This document shows, one piece after another, positions 43,701-52,840 of a stretch of DNA of 64,000 nt. The stretch covers positions 1,674,001 to 1,738,000 of the forward strand of contig NZ_CP072852.1 of assembly GCF_017948265.1 (NCBI RefSeq), given 5' to 3'. The notes under the pieces were generated by a model. That model saw nothing but the letters and a program-made list of their open reading frames with translations. It was not told the origin of the DNA and ran no database searches. The stretch is from Rhodoferax sp. PAMC 29310. GTDB lineage: Bacteria > Pseudomonadota > Gammaproteobacteria > Burkholderiales > Burkholderiaceae_C. Numbering within the stretch: the stretch's first letter is position 1; every line of letters begins with the position of its first letter. Both the position numbers and the translations under genes were made by a program.

Positions 43701-46700
43701 CGGCGGTTCGGGCTGAGAGCTCGATATTGCCGTCGCTCAGCAGTGCTGCACTGTCCCTCACTGTGACTCCGGTGGTACTGACGTTGTCGATCACGGATTC
43801 GGCTCGGGCAATGGCAATAGCACCGCCGGAGTCCAGACGCACGCGATCGTAAGCGGCCACCTCGTTCCAGGCCGCCAATTCAAGCAGACCGTTAACGGGC
43901 ACTTTAACAATTCGGCTATTGTTGTCCAAAACGGACAGCAGAGCATCGTTTTTCACACTGAGCAAGGCATCGCGGCCCACACTCACCTGCGCATCGTTTC
44001 GGATCTGGGTTTCCGACCTTGCCGCGGCCCCACTGAGCAGGCCGCCCGAGCCGGAGTCCACCTGATAGCCGCTGGCGTTGTCCGTGGATTTTTCGATTTC
44101 GTTGCCGGCACGCGCACTGAACAGGTCTTGCGCAGACACAATCATGTTCTGACCGATGGCAGCCCCGGTATCGACATTCACATTGTTCACGGCGCGGGCG
44201 CCAGACGCGCCCACGGCGGCGGCGCTGGTGGAATTGGCAGTAGCGTCAAAATCCACACGCTGCACTGCATCGATGTCCACTGTGTCTACCACGACGGTAC
44301 CACCGTTGCCAGCCGGCGTGCCGAGTTCAACAGTTGTATCAGCGTCGGCATCAGTTTCTGACAGGGAGGCAATCAACACGCCCAGGCCGCCGGCGCCTGA
44401 GACCGTGCCGGCGCGCAGGGTATCGCTGCCATCGGCCTGCAAGCGCACAGCGCCCGCAACCAGATCAGCCCCATCACCCACCTTCACATGGGTTTGGGTG
44501 TTGGTACGCGCTTTGGCGGTATTGCTACCCGCTGCGAGCAAGCCTGCATTGATGCCAGTGACATCGGCTTCTGCACGGGTCGATGAGAGTGCCTGCACGG
44601 ACAAATCACCACCGGTGGTGATTTCATTGTTGTCGCCCAGCAATGCCTCGGTGGTGGCACCGACACTGGCATTTGCTGATGTGGCGCTGGCCCCCAGCAG
44701 CAGGCCACCTGCGCCCGCAATGGCATTGGCATAGGCTGTGTCACCGGTGCGCAATGTGCGTGCCCGCACATCCATACTGCCTGAAACGATGTCTGCGTTT
44801 GCACCAGTGGTGGCGCGCGCCACGGTATTCACATCTGCATTCGCCACAGAGGCGCCGATAGACACACCGCCCGAAACCGCCACGCCCAGTGCCTCAGCGT
44901 GCGCGTTCGGGTTCACGTCAGCGTGCAGCGTGATAGCTCCAGTTCCAGTGCGAATGAATGCGTTATTGCCGATCGATGCCAACGCCTGGGTGTTGTCATT
45001 CGCCTCGGCCAATGCGCCAGCGGCGCCCGCAAAAAGGCCACCCGCCGCTGCAGCGACGTCGGCACTCCCCTTGGTTTTCGCATCGCTGCCCACGGTCAAC
45101 GACTTGGAGTTAATCCGCACATTGCCTAAAAGGTCGGCGCTAGCAACACTATTTTGATCGACTTTTGTGATGGCCGCACCTATCCCCACCGCACCCGCTG
45201 CGAGCGCACCGCCCTTTGCCTCCAGGTCGTGGTCTATCTTGGCCGACACTTTGACCCCACCGGTGGCGATCACGACGCCACCGAGTTCAGCCTGCGCTTT
45301 TGACGCCTTATCGTGCCAAGCAAAACTGGCGGCCAGACCGGCCAATCCACCGCCGCCCGCGTAGGTCCGAAGCAGCGATTCATCGGGCTGATCGTCAATC
45401 GCAATCACGCTCACACTGCCGCCAGCCGTGGTAGTGCCACTCAAGGAAACAACCGTCTTGTCGCTGACCGTGGCAATGGCGATACCGCCACCCACCGAGA
45501 AACCTGCTGAAGCCGCGGCCCCGGTGGCGGTAGCGTCGGTATCAGTTTGGTTATGGGCGTTTACATTCACATCCCGACCCGCGTTGATCGTGGCGCCGGC
45601 GGCAACGCTAGCCGCCGCAGAAGTGGCAACGGGGGCCGCGCCCAAGTCTTGCGATAGCTGAACGCTGCTGCGCGCCGCATCTGCGCGGGATGCCGACGCA
45701 CTCCATTCGCTGCCCAGTTGGTCGCCCGTGGCGCTGCCGCTGGCGAGTTCACCGGCCTTGCCCACCGAGCCAGTAGAGTTGTCTTTTGCGTCGCCGTCAG
45801 GGCGCGCGCCGACGGAGATGACGGATACGGCGCCTGCGATGCCAGCCGTGTAGCCCCCAGCCAGTGCCGTTGCAGTGGAGTCCACATCACGCACAGTATT
45901 GGCGCTGACGGTGATATCGCGGTCGGCCGTAACCGAAGCACCGCTGGCCACGCTGGCCGAGGCACCGTTGTGAATCAGGGTGACATCGGCTACAGCGCCG
46001 ATACCCGCGCTGCCGCCCACGCCCAAACTACCCAATCGGTTGGTCACTCGGGTGAGGTCACTGGCCGTAACAGCCACGTCCTGCGTTGCACTGCCATAAG
46101 TGATGTCGTTGTTGACGCTCACCCCGGAGCCCACCTCGGAGTCTGTGCTGCCCTTGACCACCACCACATTGATCGTGCCAGCCACGCCCACGCCGCCCGC
46201 TGCGGCGGCTGTGTAGGCATCGTTCTTCTGCTCGAAGGTCGACGCTGCGTTAACTTTGGTCTCACCATTGGCGTTGAGCTCGCTCGTGCCGCTCACGCTG
46301 GCCCGGGTGTTTTGCTCGACCACGGTCACGGCCGCGGTGATGCCCACGCCAGCCCCACCGCCGCCAGCCAGTGCACCGGCCGTGAGATCGACATCAGAGT
46401 CTGACGTGGCTTCCACCTTCACGCTGCCTTTGGAATCGAGCTTCGCGTTGTTGACCAGCGCTTCGGTCGTGCCGTCCAGTAACACAACACCGACCGTGCC
46501 CGCCAGGCCAGCGTAGCCGCCGCCGGCGGCAGCCATCACAACCTGCTTGATGTTGGTGCTGGAAGCTGCATCGATCGCCACCGCCTTCTGTGCTTGCACC
46601 TGTGCGCCACTGACTTTGGCTCGGGTGGTATGCGATACCACGGCTGTGTCGGCCGCGCCGCCCGCGCCCGCGCTGCCCCCCGCGGCGACGCCGCCGGTTT

Positions 46701-49700
46701 TAGACACCATGGTGTCATGGTGATAGGCCGCCACTCGGGCTTCCTGCTCCGCGTCACCAAATACCGCGTTCAGCTGCGCTCCGCCAGTGACCTCGGCTGT
46801 TGTACTGCCGCCCAGTATGGCAATACTCACCGTCCCCGCCACGGCACCACTGCCGCCTCCGGCTGCGCTCACGGCGTAGTTCTCCACCTCTGAGGTCGAT
46901 GAGGACACCACGGCGGCGCCACGCAAATCATCCTTTTTCTGCTGACCTTTCAACGCGCCAGCCCCAGACAAGGTACCGTTGTCGACCTTCGCAGCATCTC
47001 CCTGGCCCAGGGCAGTGACCTGAGTTCCCGCTCCGGTCACTTCGGCCTTGGTGTCTGCGTGCATGTCATTGAAGGCAATGCCGCCTGCGCCCCCGGCGGA
47101 CCCGCCGATGCCTACAGCACCGGCCCTGGACTTGATGAAATCGTCCGCGTCAGCAGTGACCAACGCATTGCCAGTAGCGTAGACCTTGGCAGCATCGCCA
47201 ATACGCGCCGTGGTGGACCCGCCCACATCGTTCAGCGCAATCGAGCCCGCGAGCCCGGTGGTGCCCGCCGCTGAACCCGAGATGGCCCAGACGTCGAGCG
47301 TGCCGGTACGCTCGGCCGCCACATTCACATTGGCCGAATTGGCCGAGCCGCCGGAGATCTCGGCTTTTACTTCGCCAGCGATGTGGTTATAGGAACCGGA
47401 GGCGCCCACCGCATTGCTGCCACCCACGGCCGCTGCGCCGGTGAACGAATCGATGGTGGAGGCATTGGCCGCATGCACCTTGACTAACCCGTTCGTGGCC
47501 AAAATCACGGAATCTTTGGCCGAGGCGGTAGTCGTGTTGTCGATGGTGTTGATGCCCACCGAGCCGGCTAGGGCATTCTTGCCGCCGCTGCCGCCGACGG
47601 CAAAGGCCTCGATGGTGGCATTCTCAGTGGCTTCGACTCGGACGTTTTTACCCGACAGGGACCCACGCTCGACTTGGGCGAGGGCTTCGTTGCTGATGTC
47701 GTTTTTGGCCAGCGCAATGCCGACCGTCGCACTACCGCCCGAGAGAGCCACGCTGCCCGCAATGGACTTGATGTCCGAGATGTCGTCGGCGTCCAGGTTC
47801 ACATCGTTGCCGCTGGAGGTGAGCACGGCATCGGTGCTCTTCGCCTCCGTGTGGTTGTCGATGTCGTTCCAGCTCACCGAGCCCGCAAACCCTACGCCCT
47901 TGGAGGCGCTCAAGGCGGCGGCCACCGAGAAGATGGCGTTGTTACTGATTGCGGTGGCTTGTACACCGCCTGCGCCGTTCACCATGCCGCCGTTGAACCC
48001 AGCAAAGGTGTCCGAGGCAACGGACGAGATGGCCACGCCCACGCCGAAGCCCCCCTTGCCGCCGTAGCTGGCCGCACCGGCCACGCTGCGTATGTTCGAC
48101 TCGTCCGTGGCGGTGAGGGACACGGTGCCACCAGCGTTCACACTGGCGTCATTCGTCGAGGCCGCGCTGACATTGTTAACGTCGCTGTACGAAACCGAGC
48201 CCGCAATGCCTTGCTTGTCCCCGGCAGCCCCTGCTGCGGAGATGGACCACATCGCGCCTGTGTTCAGCGAATTCAGTTGTACGGCACCGTTGGAGGCATC
48301 CACACTCGCATCGCTGAGGTAGGTGCTGGTGTTCTTGCCGAGCTGGTTCCAGGTGAAGGCACCGGCCAGACCGGCCGATTTATCCTTGGCTACCGTGAGA
48401 CTACCCGCCCCGGCGATGGCCAGCGCCCGGTCTTGCGCTGCTGACTTGAGGCCTGCAGCCAATATGATCGTTTCGTCGACCGTGCCGTCCGCATCGACAT
48501 CCACGCCAACGCTGCTGCCTGTGCCACCGTTCACAGTCACACTGGCAAGATCGGCGATGCCTGCGGAGGTGGTCTGGTTCACGAGATTGACCGACGCGGC
48601 ACCAGAAATTCCTACGCCAGACTTACCTTGACCGCCGGTGTCCTTCGAATTGGTCTTGGTGCCGTCGCCACCGGTCTTTCCAGCGTCATCTTCCTTGGCG
48701 GAAGGCCCGGACCCGGCCACGGTGAATGCGCCCAGAGCATTGCTGGCCTGCGCGTCGAGCAGTACGTTGCGCGTTGCTGTCAGTGTGCCGCCCACGCCGT
48801 TCTCACCGTCACGGTTGCCGACGATGGCCAGCACCTCACGCTTGATCTCGTTGATCGCGACAGAGAATCCAATGCCTACGCTCGCGGATCGGGCCACGCC
48901 GCCCGCGACGTTAATCACCAGGCTGTCGTCCTTGGCCTGCACAAACACGTCATCAGCGCTCATGCTTCCGCCCGCACCAATCTGCGCGATGGTGTGCAGG
49001 TCTGCATTGAGCAGAGAAAACGCGCCGTTGATGGATTCTTTGGCGGCTTTGCCCGCGGTTTCAGTCACATCAACCTGATCAAAGCTGGTATGAGCCTGCA
49101 CCACCACGTCATCGGCGCGCACGGTTGCCCCCTGAGCGATGCTGGCGTCGGTGCCGCCGCTGAGGTCGAACTGCAGGTACGAGCCGCCAAAACCGGCGGA
49201 GCCGCCGTCAATAGGCTGGCCGATCACCTTCTCAGGTACACCAGACAAGTTCAGAATGCCTTGTGTGGCGCGGGCGATCACATTGACGTCCTGGCCGGCG
49301 GCCGCGGGGCCAACGCCGACATTGATGCTGGCCGCACCAATTCGAGCCGTGGCTTCGTTGTTCAGCGTGAAGAAATTGACCGAACCCGCAAATCCGAGTT
49401 TTTCGCTCTCGATTGAGGTCTTTGACCAGGTCGTGGCACCGACGGGGTTGGCCACCATTTCTTTGGCGGCCGCTCCAAGATCGGCCCATGCATCAGGCGA
49501 GGACCAGTCCATGGCCTTGAACTTGTCGATGATCGAGGACCAGTCGGACCAAAACGGACTGATCGCAGACAGTGCATTGACGTTGACCGCTCCGCCGGTA
49601 TTGATGATCGACCCATTGCCGATCAGGGCATTGGCTTGGTGGCTCATATCAGCAACCACCACCGCGGCGGAAATGGCAATCTTCTTTTTTTCTTCTGGGG

Positions 49701-52146
49701 TCTTGGTGTCGCCCTCGGCCTTCTTGTCCAGCTCGCGCTGATCCACCTCGGCCGAGCTCTCGAAGCTCACCTTTTCTTCGGCTTTGGCCAGCACGTTGAG
49801 ACTGCCGGGCGTGGTGATGCGCGCCGAATCGGCAACTTCAGCGGTCACGTCGTTGGTGTTGTCCGCCCACACAAACGTGGCGGACAAGCCCAGCTTGCCA
49901 GACGAGCCGCTGCGCGCATCGGTGCTTGGGGCTTTGGCCACCTTCTCGGACAGCTTCTCGAACAGAATTTCGTCTGGCGTTTTACCGCTGCTGATGGCGT
50001 CAGTCACGTCCGGGTCACCGCCTGTGCCCGCTGAGGCTTTCACCTCTGATTCGGCTTCGGCCAACTCGGCTTTGACCGTCACCTGTTCGGCTGAAACATT
50101 GCCGCCCAAGCTGGCCGTGATGGTGGTGTCGCTGCTTAGTACCGCGACACCTGAGGCTGCGGTTCCGTCCTTGAACGAACCACCGCTGGCGGAGACTTTA
50201 TGCTTCTTCTCGCCGCTGGCGCTCACTTCAAGTGCACTGGCCCGAGTGATCTTGGCGTCGGTGCCCACGGTCGTCACCGCATCTTGCTTGCCCACGCCGA
50301 TGGCTAGCGAAACGTTGGCGTACTTGCTGGCCGACGACGCGCTGTTGTTCAGCGCCCCGGTATTGACCGTGTCCACCTCCACAGAGAGTGTGCTGTCGGC
50401 CTGGCTGCTCAAGGTCATGGCTCCGTCAGAGCCCAGTGTGGCGTCACCGATCGCGACCTTGGCGACAGCGTCGGTCTCGCCATAACCAAAGCCGGCCAGG
50501 GTGCTCACGACTTTCATGCTGGCATCAGCAATGGCGTGCGCCTTGATGTCGAGCGAACCTGTGGCGTCGATTAGCGCCCCATTGCCCACATCCACCGTGG
50601 CTTTTGCACGGGAAATGGTGACATTGGCCCCCACACTGATGCTGTCCAGGAATTCGATAGTCTTAACCGCGTATTCGTTGCCGGTCCACACCCACTTGTC
50701 ATTGGCCGTGGCGGTGATGCTGACGTTGCCGCCCTTGATGACAGCCTTGCCAATCGTGACACTGGCGTTGGCATCGTCCAGCGAGCCAAGCACCGGGGTG
50801 GACTGGTTGTCCGCGGCCTCAATCCTGATGTTGCCAGCGGCCCTGCCGTTGCTGGCATTGGCCAGTAACTGCGCGTCGTCCTGGATGGCGATGTGTTTGG
50901 CCTGCAACGTGAGGTTGCCCGAGTCGCCTTGGGACGGACCAGTGAGGTGATCATCGCGCGTACCACCCGCCACATCCCTCGTCGAAATCATCACGCCGTT
51001 GCCGACGGTCAACTGAATATCGGCTTGCAGGGTCAAACTGCCAGCGTTCCATGTCACGCCCGCTTTGCTTACATTGCCCGATGCATCGCGCAATTCGTCC
51101 TGGCTGAGCAGCAGATCCGCGTTAAGCAGCAAGTTCGCGGGATCTATCAGGACTGTGCCCGCCTTTCCCTGCGCAGCGCTGGCGCTCAAACGTCCACCGG
51201 CGAGGTCAACCGTGTCTTTTGCACTGAATTCAACCGCGCCACCATCACCGCTAGCTCCGGCATTGGCTGACACATTTGCTCCGGTTTTCAAAGTAGCGTT
51301 TCTCTCGGCCATAACCAACACGCTGCCGCCATCGGCATGCTCGCCCAGACCGTCGGCAGACAATTGCCCCGCAACCTCAATATCTTGTGCTGCCACGATA
51401 GTGATCACGCCACCATGCACCTGAACGGCAGCCGCTGGCGCCACCCCTTGCACGTTGACCAAATCTCCAAACGCCACGCTGGCTTTGGCGCCAGCGAAAA
51501 CCTGAGCGCCTGAAGCGGTATCCACTCTACCGCCAGCAAGGCGGACCGCATCCGCCGCGTTGATCAGCCCTTTGACCTGGATCAGCCCGCTGTCTGTCAA
51601 AGGAATGTCACCGGACAGCGCCCGGCCAACTACCGCGTCATTGATGACGCCGGTTGCGCTCATCAAACCATCCATGAACTGTGTTGTCGGTGTGGCCATC
51701 GTCAGGCTACCGACGTTGAGGACACCACCTGCCCCCACCACAATGCCATGCGGATTCAGGAAGAAAACATTGCCACCAATCTGACCAACCTTGTAGGCGT
51801 TGACCAGGCCGTTGATGTTGGACTGCTCGCCTTGAATCAGGTTCAGCAAATTACTGGTTTGACCCGGCAAATGCAGATTCACGGTGTTGGCGGCATCAAC
51901 ATTGAAGCGGGAAAACGAGTTGAACGCGTTGCTGCCCCGAATCGTTTGGGTCGTGATGTCGGTGACGGCGCCATTCACTGACAGCTCAGTGAGTGTTCGC
52001 CCATCAGTCACGATCGACTGTGCGACCGCAGGTGCGCCGTGAATCGCGGCCATGAAGCCGATGAATGCGCTGATCGCATCGTTCCATGCGCAGCGGCGCA
52101 GCAAACATATGTATTGACGACGGAGATAACCTTCTGCTGACTTCAT
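37759..52146 (-). CDS. Giant LktA-family filamentous adhesin (TPS exoprotein), 4795 residues
   Basis: One uninterrupted frame. I chose ATG 52146 because AAGGAG lies seven bases upstream; it starts MKSAEGYLRRQYICLLRRCA, a long basic signal region ending GAPAVAQ. The TPS domain follows (about 45-200: TIRGSNAFNSFSRFNVDAAN, FFLNPHGIVVGAGGVLNVGS). Most of the rest is beta-helix repeat sequence rich in Gly, Ala, Ser and Asp, with repeated pieces like GGSGGVAGTV. At about residues 3029-3310 (near 42220-43060) a Glu/Leu-rich and then very Ala-rich segment predicts long alpha-helix (LLELEIDELNELAVL, then many AANAA/ATAA units). The C-terminus (SGFSNGSDGQNSGQ...GANWMGDLSR) has no anchor motif that I recognise. 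Despite the family name there is no toxin domain; adhesion or biofilm is inferred. Confidence 0.9.
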   Translation of the reverse strand: MKSAEGYLRRQYICLLRRCAWNDAISAFIGFMAAIHGAPAVAQSIVTDGRTLTELSVNGAVTDITTQTIRGSNAFNSFSRFNVDAANTVNLHLPGQTSNLLNLIQGEQSNINGLVNAYKVGQIGGNVFFLNPHGIVVGAGGVLNVGSLTMATPTTQFMDGLMSATGVINDAVVGRALSGDIPLTDSGLIQVKGLINAADAVRLAGGRVDTASGAQVFAGAKASVAFGDLVNVQGVAPAAAVQVHGGVITIVAAQDIEVAGQLSADGLGEHADGGSVLVMAERNATLKTGANVSANAGASGDGGAVEFSAKDTVDLAGGRLSASAAQGKAGTVLIDPANLLLNADLLLSQDELRDASGNVSKAGVTWNAGSLTLQADIQLTVGNGVMISTRDVAGGTRDDHLTGPSQGDSGNLTLQAKHIAIQDDAQLLANASNGRAAGNIRIEAADNQSTPVLGSLDDANASVTIGKAVIKGGNVSITATANDKWVWTGNEYAVKTIEFLDSISVGANVTISRAKATVDVGNGALIDATGSLDIKAHAIADASMKVVSTLAGFGYGETDAVAKVAIGDATLGSDGAMTLSSQADSTLSVEVDTVNTGALNNSASSASKYANVSLAIGVGKQDAVTTVGTDAKITRASALEVSASGEKKHKVSASGGSFKDGTAASGVAVLSSDTTITASLGGNVSAEQVTVKAELAEAESEVKASAGTGGDPDVTDAISSGKTPDEILFEKLSEKVAKAPSTDARSGSSGKLGLSATFVWADNTNDVTAEVADSARITTPGSLNVLAKAEEKVSFESSAEVDQRELDKKAEGDTKTPEEKKKIAISAAVVVADMSHQANALIGNGSIINTGGAVNVNALSAISPFWSDWSSIIDKFKAMDWSSPDAWADLGAAAKEMVANPVGATTWSKTSIESEKLGFAGSVNFFTLNNEATARIGAASINVGVGPAAAGQDVNVIARATQGILNLSGVPEKVIGQPIDGGSAGFGGSYLQFDLSGGTDASIAQGATVRADDVVVQAHTSFDQVDVTETAGKAAKESINGAFSLLNADLHTIAQIGAGGSMSADDVFVQAKDDSLVINVAGGVARSASVGIGFSVAINEIKREVLAIVGNRDGENGVGGTLTATRNVLLDAQASNALGAFTVAGSGPSAKEDDAGKTGGDGTKTNSKDTGGQGKSGVGISGAASVNLVNQTTSAGIADLASVTVNGGTGSSVGVDVDADGTVDETIILAAGLKSAAQDRALAIAGAGSLTVAKDKSAGLAGAFTWNQLGKNTSTYLSDASVDASNGAVQLNSLNTGAMWSISAAGAAGDKQGIAGSVSYSDVNNVSAASTNDASVNAGGTVSLTATDESNIRSVAGAASYGGKGGFGVGVAISSVASDTFAGFNGGMVNGAGGVQATAISNNAIFSVAAALSASKGVGFAGSVSWNDIDNHTEAKSTDAVLTSSGNDVNLDADDISDIKSIAGSVALSGGSATVGIALAKNDISNEALAQVERGSLSGKNVRVEATENATIEAFAVGGSGGKNALAGSVGINTIDNTTTASAKDSVILATNGLVKVHAANASTIDSFTGAAAVGGSNAVGASGSYNHIAGEVKAEISGGSANSANVNVAAERTGTLDVWAISGSAAGTTGLAGSIALNDVGGSTTARIGDAAKVYATGNALVTADADDFIKSRAGAVGIGGSAGGAGGIAFNDMHADTKAEVTGAGTQVTALGQGDAAKVDNGTLSGAGALKGQQKKDDLRGAAVVSSSTSEVENYAVSAAGGGSGAVAGTVSIAILGGSTTAEVTGGAQLNAVFGDAEQEARVAAYHHDTMVSKTGGVAAGGSAGAGGAADTAVVSHTTRAKVSGAQVQAQKAVAIDAASSTNIKQVVMAAAGGGYAGLAGTVGVVLLDGTTEALVNNAKLDSKGSVKVEATSDSDVDLTAGALAGGGGAGVGITAAVTVVEQNTRASVSGTSELNANGETKVNAASTFEQKNDAYTAAAAGGVGVAGTINVVVVKGSTDSEVGSGVSVNNDITYGSATQDVAVTASDLTRVTNRLGSLGVGGSAGIGAVADVTLIHNGASASVASGASVTADRDITVSANTVRDVDSTATALAGGYTAGIAGAVSVISVGARPDGDAKDNSTGSVGKAGELASGSATGDQLGSEWSASASRADAARSSVQLSQDLGAAPVATSAAASVAAGATINAGRDVNVNAHNQTDTDATATGAAASAGFSVGGGIAIATVSDKTVVSLSGTTTAGGSVSVIAIDDQPDESLLRTYAGGGGLAGLAASFAWHDKASKAQAELGGVVIATGGVKVSAKIDHDLEAKGGALAAGAVGIGAAITKVDQNSVASADLLGNVRINSKSLTVGSDAKTKGSADVAAAAGGLFAGAAGALAEANDNTQALASIGNNAFIRTGTGAITLHADVNPNAHAEALGVAVSGGVSIGASVANADVNTVARATTGANADIVSGSMDVRARTLRTGDTAYANAIAGAGGLLLGASATSANASVGATTEALLGDNNEITTGGDLSVQALSSTRAEADVTGINAGLLAAGSNTAKARTNTQTHVKVGDGADLVAGAVRLQADGSDTLRAGTVSGAGGLGVLIASLSETDADADTTVELGTPAGNGGTVVVDTVDIDAVQRVDFDATANSTSAAAVGASGARAVNNVNVDTGAAIGQNMIVSAQDLFSARAGNEIEKSTDNASGYQVDSGSGGLLSGAAARSETQIRNDAQVSVGRDALLSVKNDALLSVLDNNSRIVKVPVNGLLELAAWNEVAAYDRVRLDSGGAIAIARAESVIDNVSTTGVTVRDSAALLSDGNIELSARTAATAKAKAHSKTYGLAGAAEGTSSSTISADQVVSIGTNAFLEAGESVHLMAGTDRTQANDLSADAETRLWNRTAIPIETDPKAYGRLEQHNDITIANAAQVRAVRDVYLTATDGAHKARGFGEGTDLYREALAAIGNFFGADTSSLKITGGSSADNANLAVPVGGASSRVQVEGSVQAGIRSHQWITVDKNGVVTASEGLLDLVTKTDGQNVAKLLELEIDELNELAVLKNKQFEDFKGGGAVAAALGAQADAQAQKTAALQDQTAANLVMTNVQGYVDTAKNAATAAAGAAAAAANAATLAAQGAGLSATDTTAAVKVASAATATATAANAANATAASTAAGQAETVRDDLVAATNATTDTAAKAYLQAMANAASEAATKARAVANAAASQAAVDADTGASAAAKIAAAQATNNARAAANAAAKAAAVVAANDAAASANQGVTSADSAVASANAGLISANGNLAAAQDSGSASDAALGIGADASILSIQLAQLQGATNVDFVDIGVPDDIIAARSGNVRVSGKALTGEGALVAPGDAKIEIKNESSRFMRVNADLFIPDEGGGQVTFNGMRVSNKDDINQRNAIGQSANLGITDAFNTSKPSILVENSNSNDSGNSGGAAQLWIYGNVTNLGGEAKATSHGTLRVAGNIGAETVTLVTGGDFIKTWSPGYTHQGGDPVARLDNLPDDRETDKADYAQSGLPSCASVACGSTIAGNNVYINAEKLNINGLIQAGLPERGISITDSLLDATSVLDPTLSNRVVMQNARSVWTANPSGATRYFDLTNPTADGIADSGEIKLRYDAEFNRLELADVRMAGGHMELHGNIFSTGNGELSVMDGYGRINITNTTGYDLAVGRLDTGPGVEGMIRITDTARDVNGNYRGADLTPLVTEITRVNGVATTSTNTGAGGAMQIVATSNVNDGRNTVFNPMANRRFNWINEQTTNWERVETYLTKTTWGADFLARDPGQQPSSVTPDKPTYTRRIDGDWLSIVSNQGDDYKLDYTNALTPESKTTLPRTSSAVDCLWGVCHSRLYSSKEKYTWTQTESFQHSLNASQGVAVMFTGFDSSEVKIDTNGQLLFSGLVRSVAGDITLDASNGMATLNADARLQGQQIDLNSAAGAIGTVSAPVRVELVNDGTLTASGRDGVAVATSRGDLLINSVSATQGDVNLTADGDIRTSVAGTAVTGQNVSLVSINGGIHGLMDTLALQVETLGTAGSLSASAVGDIRLQEATGDLRVKQVASVTGDVHLAAPGRLLDANTVEQEDIQGRTALLGLWKEMGLTGSESQDALDRSLESQTGQLKQQYESYFRMRRLHLNGDGSYIADAYNANFKFELTPNQATSLKTINGWGDSELVAYSTAQTDAYHAAYTRFGDTGYIADYKPGVSGPGLTATETASLSEGAQWTKAQLVNALAAGLFRETTDTDIRIEEANVVGRNVTLTAQTGIGMQQVASTVITLDAEGLLSDPDKLALLTAERSDITVDVNGQISVKQYEDMDVTVNGTLDASTATGSVLLSSESDVTLGQVSAVDEVRIKTGASLLGKNGQTHVIAKSAVLEAGQGSLGAAGSPILVDLGASGSLTARAGTDLFVREVSGDMVVSSVFARGDVALDAQGRIVEAVEDSLLDVKGTNVTLIAGDTVGKPGGQNALDVQMGKTGLLSASAPNGIYLSTTGLLARLGDITTQNVFQLTAVKGSVTLAGTVQADAGVTLSAADDIHFDGGQVRTSNGDVSLEAGTDGGGSVVAGKAAATGGVDIVALGGLLIKAPDSIGAGGPLVAQVAANATFLASTIIANVATTPLEGPLTLSVANVGGGPGANIVMDGSSDASVTFAVFNAGIAEITAHTPSLQVPTGNITNYAVFNMPAYSTRIDTLSRAANPGYDVNGFTLGGDFSLNALSNSVALDAFILMRNPDLQVAGNPPGNVADAVGFALQTQKSAGNAEGEDREKDILSGFSNGSDGQNSGQTLVRVGANWMGDLSR
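42220..43060 (-). other. Alanine-rich helical insert within the giant adhesin
   Basis: About 280 codons encode a segment dominated by Ala with Asn, Thr, Gln, Asp and Lys at intervals (TAKNAATAAAGAAAAAANAA, AKAYLQAMANAASEAATKAR). It lacks Gly and aromatic residues, and its leading part is acidic and Leu-rich. This predicts continuous alpha-helix or coiled coil, unlike the beta-helix on both sides. Imperfect repetition suggests growth by internal duplication. Confidence 0.6.
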
Positions 52147-52840
52147 TTTGACTCCTTGACTGCTATCGCAACGACTTGCTGACATTGCTTCGTTGCCAGA
52201 AATGGCCGACGGGCCAACGAGGAGAAAAAGAGTAGGAATAAGTAGGTCAACTGAGTCTTTCGTCGCGAATGGAAGGCAGGGAAAGTAGTTGGCGTAAACC
52301 CTACTCACTCTCAATACATTTGCTTGAATGCAAAAATCGTGCCGACGAAATACATTTGGAAAAACACAATATGTATCAAGCCGTTACACACTTTTTGATC
52401 GAAAACACACAGTGGGGAGGCGATTGAATGTAAAGAATATCGACACCCAAAAAACAAAATCGGATGGGAGTTGCGGTCATTTTTTTCTGACCGCAAGTCG
52501 AAATTGAATCGTTTCAAATCACGACCCGGTCGCGCCTACAGAGATCTCTCGCGGCTTCACACGACCCTTTTCTTATTGCTGAGAAAAGGTGTCTTTAATT
52601 TTTACGAGTTTTTCACGTCGCCAAAGGTTTCGTTTGCCCTAATACCTTTGCGGACGTCAAAGGTGAGAAATGGTGAGTGAACATCCAGGCCAGATGAAAT
52701 TGGCTTTGATGTACCTGAACTACACGCCACGCAATTGACTCCGCGTCGCACGGAAGGCGTAACTGACGCAACAGAAAGTAGGCCGATGGAGCACAGCAAG
52801 TTTCAAGCTCTGCGCACCTCGCACTGTTGTGCCAACAGCC
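52147..52840. other. AT-rich intergenic region upstream of the giant adhesin gene
   Basis: No gene is seen in these 694 bases, which are clearly richer in A and T than the surroundings. They must hold the adhesin promoter (minus strand); TTGATA with AATGTA-like bases 17 positions on, near 52378-52350, is a weak candidate. Inverted repeats are TTTGC-N6-GCAAA (52319-52334), TTGCGGTCA-N8-TGACCGCAA (52471-52496), CCTTTTCT-N8-AGAAAAGG (52566-52589) and CAAAGGT-N15-ACCTTTG (52622-52650), the last with a third CAAAGGT at 52658. Confidence 0.55.
52471..52496. promoter_or_regulatory. Perfect 9-bp inverted repeat upstream of the giant adhesin
   Basis: TTGCGGTCA (52471-52479), eight bases (TTTTTTTC), TGACCGCAA (52488-52496). 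It lies about 325 bases upstream of the adhesin ATG. It may be an operator or a hairpin in a long leader. It is not followed by a T-run on the minus strand, so it is not a typical terminator. Confidence 0.4.

Noticed and set aside
37759..52146. Toxin or contact-dependent inhibition effector, as suggested by the leukotoxin family name and TPS context
   Set aside because: No C-terminal toxin domain, VENN-type boundary or small immunity gene is seen; the gene is followed directly by TpsB.
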